Source: Celeribacter marinus (GTDB taxonomy: Bacteria; Pseudomonadota; Alphaproteobacteria; Rhodobacterales; Rhodobacteraceae). From it: a stretch of DNA of 64,000 bases. Positions 37,309 to 45,656 of this stretch are shown here, piece after piece (position 1 is the first letter of the stretch; every line of letters starts with the position of its first letter). The notes under the pieces are model-generated. The model did not search any database, had not been told where the DNA came from, and saw only the letters and a list, made by a program, of their open reading frames with translations. Location of the stretch: the NCBI RefSeq assembly GCF_001308265.1, contig NZ_CP012023.1, positions 1,564,932 to 1,628,931 on the forward strand. The letters run 5' to 3'. A program made the translations under genes and the position numbers.

Positions 37309-38541
37309 TCAACCCCCAACACGCTGCCCCGCTGCAATCGCAAGCCCGTCTACCACCGCCGTAAACACCTCTGACGTCTCCAGTTTGGCATTTGGGAACA
37401 TCACACCAATACGTTGCTGAATGACCCCAAGTAGGCTCGATCCTCCCACAAACACCACGCGGTCGATATCATCAGGGGTCATATCCGCCGCCTTCAATGT
37501 CGCTGCCGCGCACTGGGCGATCTCTTGTGCAGACGGGAATAACTGCGTCATCAAGTCGCCATTGGAGAGACCAACGCCCAACCCCTTTTCAACAACGCTC
37601 AAATCAATCAGTGCTTCGCTCGCCCCATTCGCCGTAATCTTACCCGCCTCAACGGCGTAGGCCACATCGTGCCCAAGATGCATGTCCAACACATCGGCAA
37701 GGCGCGCAAACGGAACCTTATCCTTGGCCATCCGTTCCCACCGGCGCACTTCGCGCACCATTTTGTCACCATAAACAAAGGTGATTTTTTCCCATGACGC
37801 CAGATCGTTGTACAACCCGCGCGGTGCGGCGTGACTGCCACCTCCGAATTCATTTCCAATCTGCGTGTTTAGACCCAAAAGCGGCATAATATGGCTCAAA
37901 CTGATCTGCTTATCAAAATCTGTCCCGCCCAGCCGAAGCCCCTCAGAGGCAATGACGCGAGTCTCTAATCCAGCCTTGTCACAGATCGTAAAATCCGATG
38001 TCCCCCCACCGATATCAACGATCAAAATACGCCCCTCACCCGTGACACTTAGCGCGGCAGCCTCAGGTTCAGGTAGGAATGAAACAGACCCGAATCCAGC
38101 CAATTCATAGGCTTTCGTCAGATCCACAAGGGCCTGTGCATCACGCGCCGCATCCGCCGAATGGAACCGCACAGGGCGGCCCGAAATAGCCGCATCAAAC
38201 GTCTCTCCGGTCGCGGCCTCTGCGCGGGCTTTGATCTCGGATAGAAACCGCGCAATCACCTCAATCAGCGTTAGTTTTTCCGCCATAAACTGTCTGCGCT
38301 CATGGGCCAACGGCGTTCCCAGAACGGATTTAAGCGCTCGCATAAACCGACCGTCCTCACCGTCCATCATCGCACGCGCCGCGGCTTTGCCGTAAAGGGT
38401 CTGTTTCGCGCCAAAGTCCAAAAAGACAGCCGTTGGCAATGTGGCGCTTTCTCCCTCCAAAGGGATGACCATAGGAACACCATCACGCATCCATCCCGCC
38501 GCCGTATTGGATGTGCCAAAGTCTATACCCAGTGTCGCCAT
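37309..38541 (-). CDS. Hsp70/DnaK-like ATPase without substrate-binding lid (YegD type)
   Basis: 410 aa covering only the actin-like nucleotide-binding domain: phosphate-1 GIDFGTSNTAAGW, PEPEAAALS, phosphate-2 LIVDIGGGTSDFTI, and the adenosine motif VVFVGGSSLLGVIQQ. The substrate-binding domain of DnaK is absent. Such proteins (YegD) have unclear roles. The longer frame to 38649 adds 36 atypical residues; MATLGIDFG is the family start. It diverges from pncA. Confidence 0.9.
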   Translation of the reverse strand: MATLGIDFGTSNTAAGWMRDGVPMVIPLEGESATLPTAVFLDFGAKQTLYGKAAARAMMDGEDGRFMRALKSVLGTPLAHERRQFMAEKLTLIEVIARFLSEIKARAEAATGETFDAAISGRPVRFHSADAARDAQALVDLTKAYELAGFGSVSFLPEPEAAALSVTGEGRILIVDIGGGTSDFTICDKAGLETRVIASEGLRLGGTDFDKQISLSHIMPLLGLNTQIGNEFGGGSHAAPRGLYNDLASWEKITFVYGDKMVREVRRWERMAKDKVPFARLADVLDMHLGHDVAYAVEAGKITANGASEALIDLSVVEKGLGVGLSNGDLMTQLFPSAQEIAQCAAATLKAADMTPDDIDRVVFVGGSSLLGVIQQRIGVMFPNAKLETSEVFTAVVDGLAIAAGQRVGG

Positions 38542-38666
38542 GTCGCCCTCGCATTCGCCGCAAAACATGACGTTTACGCCCCCGTCCGAACCTGTGCAAG
38601 CGATGCGGTTGACCCACGCGCGCGCAATGATACCCTTTGCACAATTCAACCACTCGGAGCCCTAAA

Positions 38667-39257
38667 ATGGCGCATGCCCTTATTGTAATCGACATTCAAA
38701 ACGACTTTTGCCCGGGCGGTGCCCTCGCGGTTGCTGGTGGCGACGAAATCGTGAGCGGCGTCAACGCCATAATGGACAGCTATGACGCGGTGATCCTGAC
38801 CCAAGACTGGCACCCGCGCGGCCACTCATCGTTCGCCACGACCCACGATGCCGACCCGTTCATCACGACCCAAATGCCCTATGGCACCCAAGTGCTTTGG
38901 CCTGACCACTGTATTCAAAACACCAACGGCGCGGCCTTTCACCCCGATCTGCGCACAGATGCAGACATGATCATCCGCAAAGGGTTCAATACCGCAATCG
39001 ACAGCTATTCCGCCTTTTTCGAGAATGATCGCACCACACCAACCGGCCTTGAGGGCTATTTGCGCACGCGTGGGATCGACACACTAACACTGGTCGGTCT
39101 TGCCACCGATTTCTGCGTCAAATTCTCTGCGCTGGATGCGGCGCGATTGGGGTTCACCGTCACCGTGCGCACGGACCTGTGCCGCGCTATCGACATGGAC
39201 GGATCATATGCGACCGCACGGTCCGACATGCGCGCCGCCGCAATTACGCTGCTTTAG
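38667..39257 (+). CDS. pncA: Nicotinamidase
   Basis: 196 aa. Deamidates nicotinamide to nicotinate in NAD salvage; the product is used by PncB, encoded 0.7 kb downstream. Catalytic triad Asp9 (IDIQNDF), Lys105 (RKGFN) and Cys150 (ATDFCVKFS) is complete; metal ligands lie in DWHPRGH. SD CGGAG is nine bases before ATG 38667; the upstream in-frame codon was rejected. Normal length. Confidence 0.95.
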   Translation: MAHALIVIDIQNDFCPGGALAVAGGDEIVSGVNAIMDSYDAVILTQDWHPRGHSSFATTHDADPFITTQMPYGTQVLWPDHCIQNTNGAAFHPDLRTDADMIIRKGFNTAIDSYSAFFENDRTTPTGLEGYLRTRGIDTLTLVGLATDFCVKFSALDAARLGFTVTVRTDLCRAIDMDGSYATARSDMRAAAITLL

Positions 39258-39260
39258 GGT

Positions 39261-39797
39261 CTATTCGACCACGCCCACACCCGTGAACCCGCATTCGTCA
39301 GCGGCCTTGAGATAGGCGGCGGTAAATCCGTTGAGCTGCGCCGCCATCACGGGACGCCCTGCAACCACAAGATCCATACGCCCGTTTGCCTGCATCCGTT
39401 GCAGCATCCACTGACTGTCATCAAACCGCACCCGCGCCATCGCAAACCCGTCCTCATCGACATAGGTGAATGGCGCGGCATCGGCCCGCTCATAGCTGTC
39501 GAAAATCACATATCCAGTCATACTATCCTGCATTTGGGTCTGAAATCCGCGCGGCGCGGTTTCGGTAAACACCACAGACGGGTAGGCATCGGGTGGCCCC
39601 GCGTCGTGATCCATGAACTCGACAAAGACACTCGGCTCACCATCGCCCCCCGTACTGGCAATGCAAAACCGCAACAGGTCCTCTTGCGTATCGTGCTCAA
39701 CCGTTGTCACGCGCCACGATCCGTATTCCCAATAGCCCTCCGCACATGCCCCCGCCGCGAACACCATCGCCGCCATGGCCACATAGATCATTTTCAT
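39261..39797 (-). CDS. Secreted protein of unknown function
   Basis: 178 aa. Signal peptide MKMIYVAMAAMVFAAGACA (residues 1-19). The mature part opens with EGYWEYGSWRVTTVE and has two cysteines (RFCIAST, ECGFTG) that could pair; it recalls the IalB-type periplasmic fold but the match is too weak to name. Sits convergent to pncA, three bases apart, and divergent from pncB. Confidence 0.65.
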   Translation of the reverse strand: MKMIYVAMAAMVFAAGACAEGYWEYGSWRVTTVEHDTQEDLLRFCIASTGGDGEPSVFVEFMDHDAGPPDAYPSVVFTETAPRGFQTQMQDSMTGYVIFDSYERADAAPFTYVDEDGFAMARVRFDDSQWMLQRMQANGRMDLVVAGRPVMAAQLNGFTAAYLKAADECGFTGVGVVE

Positions 39798-39930
39798 GGC
39801 TCATCTCCATTGTTGTTTCCCCGCGACCCTAACAGGCAATTTGCGCAAATCACCCCTCAATTTCCGCCCCCTGCTTGCCAAACCCCGCGTCGCCCTGCTT
39901 TAACCGGAGCAACACAAAAAGGGGCCGCCC

Positions 39931-41223
39931 ATGGTCGATATCGCTACCCGTGTCTACAATCATAAATGGAAGATCGACCCGATCGTCCGTTCCCTGATCG
40001 ACACCGATTTTTACAAACTCCTGATGTGCCAATCGGTGTTTCGCAATAAGCGTGACACACAGGTAACATTCTCGCTCATCAACCGCTCCAAATCGATCCG
40101 CATGGCCGACCTGATCGACGAGGGCGAGTTGCGTGAACAGCTTGATCATGTCCGCTCCCTGTCTCTCTCGCGCGGCGAAAGCACATGGTTGCGCGGCAAC
40201 ACCTTTTACGGCAAGCGCCAGATGTTTCGCCCCGACTTTATGGAATGGTTCGAAAATCTCCGCCTGCCGCCCTACCACCTCGAAAAACGCGATGGCCAAT
40301 ACGAGCTAACGTTCGAGGGCGCATGGCCAGAGGTCATGCTGTGGGAAATTCCCGCCCTCTCCATCCTGATGGAACTCCGCTCGCGGGCGGTGACGGGCGA
40401 CATGGGCCGCTTCGAGCTTCAAATTCTCTACGCCCGCGCCATGACCCGCGTGTGGGAAAAGGTCGAACAACTCAAGCCGCTCGACGGTTTGAAAATCGCC
40501 GACTTCGGCACCCGCCGCCGCCATTCCTACCTCTGGCAGGACTGGTGCGTTCAGGCGATGGGGGAGGGCCTCGGCTCGAAATTCTCCGGCACGTCGAACT
40601 GTCATATCGCGATGAAACGCGACTTGGAGGCGGTCGGAACCAACGCCCACGAATTGCCCATGGTCTATTCGGCCCTCGCGGACGGCGATGACGCCTTGGC
40701 CCGCGCGCCCTATGACGTTTTGGCCGACTGGCAAGAGGAGCACGATGGCAACCTGCGCATCATCCTGCCCGACACCTACGGCACACGCGGCTTTCTCGAC
40801 CGCGCCCCCGATTGGCTCGCGGGATGGACGGGCATCCGCATCGATAGCGGCGATCCCGCAACGGGCGCCGAAGTGGCGATTGACTGGTGGACATCACGCG
40901 GCGAAGACCCCACCAAGAAACTGGTGATCTTCTCCGATGGGTTAGACGTCGACAAAATCGCAGCCCTTCACACCCAATTCAAAGGCCGCGTGCGCACCTC
41001 GTTCGGGTGGGGAACCCTGCTCACCAACGACTTCCGCGGCTTGGTGAACAACAACGCCCTCAACCCGTTTTCACTGGTCTGCAAAGCCATCAAAGCGGAC
41101 GGCAAACCCACCGTAAAACTGTCCGACAACCCGAACAAAGCAATGGGCCCAAGCGACGAGATCAAGCGGTATAAACGGGTGTTTGGCGTTGGGGAGCAAG
41201 TGAGCGAGGATGTGGTAGTTTAG
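39931..41223 (+). CDS. pncB: Nicotinate phosphoribosyltransferase
   Basis: 430 aa, normal for the bacterial PncB type I. Converts nicotinate and PRPP to NAMN (Preiss-Handler salvage), using ATP. Signatures: IDTDFYKLLMCQSVF at about residue 27, FGTRRRHSYLWQDW near 193, GTSNCHIAMK, and TYGTRGFLDRAPDWLAGWTGIRIDSGDP with the PRPP site. Preceded by AAGGGG; its stop overlaps the convergent 41220 gene by four bases. pncA upstream makes a two-step salvage unit interrupted by the secreted protein. Confidence 0.95.
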   Translation: MVDIATRVYNHKWKIDPIVRSLIDTDFYKLLMCQSVFRNKRDTQVTFSLINRSKSIRMADLIDEGELREQLDHVRSLSLSRGESTWLRGNTFYGKRQMFRPDFMEWFENLRLPPYHLEKRDGQYELTFEGAWPEVMLWEIPALSILMELRSRAVTGDMGRFELQILYARAMTRVWEKVEQLKPLDGLKIADFGTRRRHSYLWQDWCVQAMGEGLGSKFSGTSNCHIAMKRDLEAVGTNAHELPMVYSALADGDDALARAPYDVLADWQEEHDGNLRIILPDTYGTRGFLDRAPDWLAGWTGIRIDSGDPATGAEVAIDWWTSRGEDPTKKLVIFSDGLDVDKIAALHTQFKGRVRTSFGWGTLLTNDFRGLVNNNALNPFSLVCKAIKADGKPTVKLSDNPNKAMGPSDEIKRYKRVFGVGEQVSEDVVV

Positions 41224-42257
41224 GTTTCTCTGAACAGGCCATCTTGCCGTTGTGCTTGAACCGCGTTGCGCTCTGCTATTCTCTGATCGACTTTGCTTTG
41301 CGAAGTTGGCTTGGAAACGTTCTTGCCGTTGAAGCTAAATACGGCGATTGCTTCGGCGGCCTTAAATCGACCGTTCACGTCTCGATAAAGGAATTGGGCA
41401 GTCATGTGGTCAGGCGTATCGGCGTCCAAAGACTTCTCTTCAAACATTTGCCAGAAACGCGTGTCCGAGATTTCAAAGTAAACATACTTTCCATCTTTGA
41501 GCTTCCCTTTCCAACCACGCTGTTGGTCGAGTCGCTCCCAATTCGGCGATGTGATTTCTAAACTCAGAATGGCGCTCTTCCATTCTCCTCTCTCTATCGT
41601 CTTCTGCGTTTTAGTCGAATCTATGTGATCTCGAACCATTCGGTCTGGGAACTCTCTTCGTATAATTCTCCGAGTTTCTGGAAGTACTCCGAGTTGGATA
41701 CTTGGTAGTCTTTTGTTAGATTTACACGCTTCGTAGAACTTCCTGCGCCCGTTTAATATCTCGCGAGCCATCTCAGGGCGCTCCGAGATTAACTCTTCGA
41801 AACGATCGTGATTAACTTCAAGCAAAGTGCGGCATAACTCTGCCTCGATCATCTTCTCCCGCACCCCGTCAACCAATTCCTGAGAGAAGTCGACCAATAG
41901 CTTTCCCGCTTCATTGTAAGCTAAGGCACCCCAGTCTCGAACTTCTCTCCCTGTGGCTTCTTCGATAAAGCCATCCGCGAACGGCCCCGCAAGTGCCCCT
42001 AACAAAAAGTATGTCCCCACATGAGCTTTTTTCCCAATCCACGCGGTGACTCCACCCTCTTCCAAAGGGGCCAAGACGACATCAAATTCGACAGCTGCAT
42101 CTGGGAAACCGACGCCGATACCAGAAAAAACATCAAGGACGCCACGAGAACACTTCTGTAGCGTCGAAAATTCAATCAGATGATCTGGAACCTCGAAATG
42201 TATCGGAAAAAGAACGCGAGGATTTCCCCCATCATCAATCGAAACTCGCAACTCCAT
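41220..42257 (-). CDS. Unrecognised 345-aa protein, possible accessory gene
   Basis: I recognise no family. N-terminal 110 residues look beta-rich with a hydrophobic stretch (HVGTYFLLGALAGPFADGFI, about residues 78-97); residues 110-190 are helical; a basic middle (LPETRRIIRREFPDRM) leads to a C-terminal beta-rich part (AILSLEITSPNWERL, KYVYFEISDTRFWQMF, FLYRDVNGRFKAAEAIAVFSFNG). Base composition appears lower in GC and codon use differs from flanking genes, suggesting recent gain. ATG 42257 has GGGAG upstream. Alone on its strand between pncB and arfB. Confidence 0.75.
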   Translation of the reverse strand: MELRVSIDDGGNPRVLFPIHFEVPDHLIEFSTLQKCSRGVLDVFSGIGVGFPDAAVEFDVVLAPLEEGGVTAWIGKKAHVGTYFLLGALAGPFADGFIEEATGREVRDWGALAYNEAGKLLVDFSQELVDGVREKMIEAELCRTLLEVNHDRFEELISERPEMAREILNGRRKFYEACKSNKRLPSIQLGVLPETRRIIRREFPDRMVRDHIDSTKTQKTIERGEWKSAILSLEITSPNWERLDQQRGWKGKLKDGKYVYFEISDTRFWQMFEEKSLDADTPDHMTAQFLYRDVNGRFKAAEAIAVFSFNGKNVSKPTSQSKVDQRIAERNAVQAQRQDGLFRET

Positions 42258-42316
42258 GAACAACTCCCATTCGTTACCATACTAGAAATACATTCTCGGA
42301 GGTCTGGGTCAATTGT

Positions 42317-42733
42317 CTAATCCACCCGACCCCTAAGCGCCTTAACCTCCCCACGTTTCTTCTTCCCGTCAAGCCTTCGGCGCACTGACCCCTTTGTCGG
42401 CTTCGTTTTCACGCGATACTTAGGCCGTTCTGTCGCTTGCACGATCAGCGCGACAAGGCGTTCTCGGATCAGGTCGCGGTTGCGCACCTGCGACCGTGTT
42501 TCGTCGCATTGCAGGATGATTGCGCCGTCTTTGGTCCATCGCCGACCCGCCAGTTTGCGCAGGCGGGTTTTCACGGCGGGCGGCAGGTGTGGGGAGCGTT
42601 CGGCCTCGAACCGCAACTCGACCGCCGAGGACACCTTGTTCACATTTTGCCCACCCGGCCCCGAGGCACGCATAAAGGACTCCGTAAGTTCCCAATCGGC
42701 GATCTCGATCTGGTCGGTGATGGTCAGTGGCAT
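42317..42733 (-). CDS. arfB: Alternative ribosome-rescue factor ArfB (YaeJ/ICT1-like)
   Basis: 138 aa. Peptidyl-tRNA hydrolase that frees stalled ribosomes. GGQ motif at residues 27-29 (RASGPGGQNVNKVSSAVELR) and a long basic C-terminal tail (RVKTKPTKGSVRRRLDGKKKRGEVKALRGR) that enters the empty mRNA channel. Start MPLTITDQIEI at 42733, family-typical; a longer frame to 42808 adds unrelated residues. Confidence 0.95.
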   Translation of the reverse strand: MPLTITDQIEIADWELTESFMRASGPGGQNVNKVSSAVELRFEAERSPHLPPAVKTRLRKLAGRRWTKDGAIILQCDETRSQVRNRDLIRERLVALIVQATERPKYRVKTKPTKGSVRRRLDGKKKRGEVKALRGRVD

Positions 42734-42921
42734 GGGTCTCGTCCTTGGATCAGCGCGGCTCAAATATGTGCAAAGCGCGGGCATAAAGGTGTTAAACAGA
42801 TGCAACACCGCGCCACAATCAGGGATAACAGGTTAAACACCCTGACACAAAGTGGGGACACAAAGCGTAGACAAAACCCGAGGGCACACCATGTGACTAT
42901 GCCCGATTGCACGGATGCGAA

Positions 42922-42948
42922 AAGGGCTGCCTAGAAAAGACAGCCCTT
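42922..42948 (-). terminator. Hairpin, likely terminator on the minus strand
   Basis: Perfect 8-bp stem AAGGGCTG/CAGCCCTT with an 11-base loop; TTTT-containing tail on the minus strand. Would end the transcript carrying the transporter and the small ORF. Confidence 0.65.
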
Positions 42949-43002
42949 CGAGATCAGTGGAATTGGGTCAATTAGGGATGCCCAATCAAAGGTGTTCTGA
43001 AC

Positions 43003-43016
43003 AGGGGATTGCCCCT
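43003..43016 (-). other. Small GC hairpin after the 18-codon frame
   Basis: AGGGGCAATCCCCT on the minus strand: 5-bp stem, 4-base loop, at the end of the micro-ORF. No T-run, so not a clear terminator. Confidence 0.4.
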
Positions 43017-43071
43017 AGTCGTCGGCCCCTCCGACTGTCTTGACCGTTGCTTCCAATAGGACTCTAGACAC
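43015..43071 (-). CDS. Possible 18-aa micro-protein or leader peptide
   Basis: Frame from GTG 43071 to TAG, encoding MSRVLLEATVKTVGGADD. AAAGGAGG (43086-43079) lies exactly seven bases upstream, one of the strongest SD sequences in the window. Too short to judge by composition. Followed by a hairpin and, 70 bases on, a terminator. It could share the transcript of the transporter gene that ends 70 bases upstream. Confidence 0.35.
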   Translation of the reverse strand: MSRVLLEATVKTVGGADD

Positions 43072-43140
43072 TAGGACACCTCCTTTCAAATGTTGCCGAT
43101 AAGGAGATGGTGCCACATATCTGGTATATGGCAAGTCTTT

Positions 43141-43782
43141 TTATACCACCCGTGCCGCCAAACGCCCAACAATGAGGCGAAACGGTAGCAGCGCGATTAA
43201 GGCAAGGGCAAGTTTCACACCCCAATCGGCAACCGCGAGCGACATCCATAATGGCGCCATCGGGCCAACGGTCAAAAACGGCACGACATCCCAAGCCCAC
43301 GAAATCTCCGCATTCGCCGCTTCGCCGAAAAAACGGACTGACTGTGAGAACGCGAGGGTGAAAAAGATCGCCGTATCCAACGCCGACCCGACAACCGTAG
43401 AGACCAGTGGCGCCCGCCACCACGCCCCAGCGCGAAGACGGTTAAATATAGCAATATCAACGAGTTGGGCAATCAAAAACGCCGTTGCCGATCCAACAGC
43501 AACACGCATTGCCACCGCTTGATAGGTGTATCCATCCCCCTGCATCGAGATCTGCGTCCCAATGAGCGAACAGACAATTCCCGTAACAAAGCCCGCGAAA
43601 ATGACTTTACGCGCTGATTTCACGCCGTAAACGCGGTTCATCACATCCGTGACGAGAAAGGCAAAGGGATAGGTAAACGCCCCCCATGTCAGCAGCCCAT
43701 CAAGGATGAGAAATTGCACAAGGATGTTTGAGGCAACCACAATGGTGGCCATGGCAATGATGCCAGGAAGAATTCGGTTCAT
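43141..43782 (-). CDS. yhhQ: Queuosine-precursor transporter (YhhQ/VUT, COG1738)
   Basis: 213 aa with six membrane helices. Family stretches: MATIVVASNILVQF, WGAFTYPFAFLVTDVMNRVYG (helix 2, with the TFP ... DVMN signature), and RAPLVSTVVGSALDTAIFFTLAF. Imports preQ0/preQ1 for tRNA queuosine synthesis. No ordinary SD; the upstream CGGA is part of a candidate preQ1-I pseudoknot (43791-43820), indicating control of translation by the very compound it imports. Confidence 0.9.
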   Translation of the reverse strand: MNRILPGIIAMATIVVASNILVQFLILDGLLTWGAFTYPFAFLVTDVMNRVYGVKSARKVIFAGFVTGIVCSLIGTQISMQGDGYTYQAVAMRVAVGSATAFLIAQLVDIAIFNRLRAGAWWRAPLVSTVVGSALDTAIFFTLAFSQSVRFFGEAANAEISWAWDVVPFLTVGPMAPLWMSLAVADWGVKLALALIALLPFRLIVGRLAARVV

Positions 43783-43790
43783 GATGTAAT

Positions 43791-43820
43791 CCGTTTTTTA
43801 TCGAAGGTGACGGCAACTCG
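43791..43820 (-). promoter_or_regulatory. Candidate preQ1 class I riboswitch
   Basis: Read on the minus strand: P1 CGAG, loop UUG, P2 CCG, UCACC, P1' UUCG, AU-AAAAAA, P2' CGG. P1 (4 bp, one G-U) and P2 (3 bp) form the H-type pseudoknot, and the A-rich AUAAAAAAC tail is the class's most conserved element. P2' overlaps the only SD-like CGGA, eight bases before the yhhQ start, so ligand binding would hide it. Placement before a preQ1/preQ0 transporter matches known examples. Confidence 0.65.
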
Positions 43821-43837
43821 GCCCCGACCATCGGGGC
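43821..43837. other. Perfect 7-bp hairpin flanking the riboswitch
   Basis: GCCCCGA-N3-TCGGGGC, directly 5' of the aptamer in the minus-strand transcript. May stabilise or separate it; on the plus strand it is followed by TTTGG only. Confidence 0.5.
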
Positions 43838-43902
43838 TTTGGTGAATGCCCCATGTGAGGCGATGCGAGCGTTTACCGCCCCAACCGATCCAGATCAAGG
43901 AT

Positions 43903-44769
43903 TTATTCGATAACGCGGTAGTCCACAAATTCCGTGACTTGGAACGGTTTAAAATTATCGTCCGAAATCATGGTGATACGAATTCCTTGCGCATCGCGCC
44001 ACACGGCAATCCCCTCTAAATTGTCATGAACGCCAAGGCCGCTTTCAACCAACGTAACCTCGCCATCGGCCGTATTGCCGCTGATATCAAATCGGCGCAC
44101 ACGTGATGAAAACCCGATGCCGCGAAACCACCGCTCCAACACATATAGCTGCCCATCCGGCCCAACATCCATGCCCACGGGCAGGTATTCACCCGATCGC
44201 GGAATGCGGTACACAATGCCAAACGTTCCTCCACCATTGCGGTAGACGGGGAACGGTGTGGACCGCTCACCTGACCGCTCGGGCATGGTCAAAAGCCGCC
44301 CCTGCGCATCAATCGCCAATGCCTCCAACCCGGAATTGTTTTGAAGTGACTTGAAATCAGGGTGCGCCGGCAGAGGCACCGCGCGCGCACTCACCGAGGC
44401 GTAGGACCAGATACGGTGAAGACCCTCAAAGCTGATATAAATGGTGCCATCACCACCAACCGCAAGCCCCTCGGCATCGGTTCCGTATCGCGGTAACGCA
44501 TCAGATTTCGCGCCTTTTAACGGCACAATTCCATCCGACATAACCTGTGACACCACACCACGTGCATCGCGTTTCAGCTGGCCGGTTTCGATCGCCCCGC
44601 GATCCGAGATTGTCACATAGCCACGTCCGTCATCCGTCAATTCAAGGCCAGAGAACCCGCCGTGAAGCGGATCACTCGACTGCCAACGATAACTTCCCAA
44701 ATACTGTGCGTCCTGCGCCATGAGGGGCGCAGACAACAGGATTAATGCGACGAGACTACGGATGAACAT
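43903..44769 (-). CDS. Secreted esterase-like protein of phytase/propeller type
   Basis: 288 aa. Signal peptide residues 1-18 (FIRSLVALILLSAPLMA). Mature part is the esterase-like phytase domain (PF13449): FSGLELTDDGRGYVTISDRG, YGTDAEGLAVGGDGTIYISFEG, NSGLEALAIDAQGRLLTMPER, LYVLERWF, HDNLEGIAVWRD, which form beta-propeller blades. Enzymatic substrate is not known for most members. Overlaps the end of mepA by 28 bases on the same strand, so they are co-transcribed. Confidence 0.9.
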   Translation of the reverse strand: MFIRSLVALILLSAPLMAQDAQYLGSYRWQSSDPLHGGFSGLELTDDGRGYVTISDRGAIETGQLKRDARGVVSQVMSDGIVPLKGAKSDALPRYGTDAEGLAVGGDGTIYISFEGLHRIWSYASVSARAVPLPAHPDFKSLQNNSGLEALAIDAQGRLLTMPERSGERSTPFPVYRNGGGTFGIVYRIPRSGEYLPVGMDVGPDGQLYVLERWFRGIGFSSRVRRFDISGNTADGEVTLVESGLGVHDNLEGIAVWRDAQGIRITMISDDNFKPFQVTEFVDYRVIE

Positions 44770-45656
44770 TGTGCGGGAAGGGTCGCCATTGTGATTGGGG
44801 GTTTAGGCTTTGACGGGGTCGCGTTGGGATTGGGCGGCGGCGGGTTGAGAATGTTGTTCACCCACGTTTGCGCATCGGCACATCCATCTCCCGCAGGGGG
44901 CGGCGCCTGATCGACACAGGATGCATCCCCCTTAGGACAGTTCAAACGCACGTGGAAATGATAGTGATGTCCCCACCACGGCCGGACTTTGTTTAGCCAC
45001 GCACGATCCCCTTTTTCGTCGTTGCACATCTGCACTTTCGCGCCAGGAAAGACGAAAATACGCGCAACACGCGGGTCTTGTGCCGCGGCTTTGATGACGT
45101 TGTGATGCTGCGGGGTCCAGTCGCTATTGACGTAGGCACCGCCCGCGCGCCGCATGGAAATCGACGACAAGTTTTCACGCTCGGCCCGCGTCAGGTTCAA
45201 TCGGCTTGGCGGCAGCATCCAGATATCTGCGTCCAAACCAATCTGATGACTGGCGTGACCTGACGACATCGGACCGCCGCGCGGCTGGCTCATGTCGCCA
45301 ACGTATAGACCGGCCCAACCGGATTGGGTCGCCGCCTTACGTGATAAATCCTGAACGAAATCAACAAGCGTCTCATGGCCCCAGTTGCGATTGCGCGACA
45401 AGCGCATGGCCTGCCATGTCGCACCCGTTTCGGGCAATTGAGCCGCCCCGCCAACGCACCCCTTGGCATAGGAGCCAAAGGACTCGGACTCACCCGTTGA
45501 GGCAACCGTTATCCCGCTAAACACCGATTTCGCCGGACGATGATCAGACGACGACACGGTGACGGATGTTGCCGCCTTTGACGTGGAGGGCGCGCGCTCT
45601 GCGCCACATGCCGCCAGACCCGTACAAATAACCAAACCAAACCAAACCAACCGCAT
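44742..45656 (-). CDS. mepA: Penicillin-insensitive murein endopeptidase, lipoprotein
   Basis: 304 aa. LAS-family zinc endopeptidase cutting D-Ala-meso-DAP crosslinks. Lipobox LAAC with Cys17; zinc ligands in SSGHASHQIGLDADIWM (His, Asp) and the distal His in WWGHHYHFHVRL. A C-terminal Pro-rich tail (NPPPPNPNATPSKPKPP). Start is ATG 45656 overlapping the stop of the MFS gene (TGATG); GTG 45659 is equally possible. Normal family length plus the tail. Periplasmic, probably outer-membrane anchored. Confidence 0.93.
   Translation of the reverse strand: MRLVWFGLVICTGLAACGAERAPSTSKAATSVTVSSSDHRPAKSVFSGITVASTGESESFGSYAKGCVGGAAQLPETGATWQAMRLSRNRNWGHETLVDFVQDLSRKAATQSGWAGLYVGDMSQPRGGPMSSGHASHQIGLDADIWMLPPSRLNLTRAERENLSSISMRRAGGAYVNSDWTPQHHNVIKAAAQDPRVARIFVFPGAKVQMCNDEKGDRAWLNKVRPWWGHHYHFHVRLNCPKGDASCVDQAPPPAGDGCADAQTWVNNILNPPPPNPNATPSKPKPPITMATLPAQCSSVVSSH

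Larger units (their letters stand above)
42734..43140. other. Intergenic region between arfB and the queuosine-precursor transporter
   Basis: 407 bases with no standard gene. Holds, read on the minus strand: an AT-rich hairpin (43112-43132), a strong SD with an 18-codon frame, a GC hairpin, and a terminator. These are listed separately. Confidence 0.55.
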
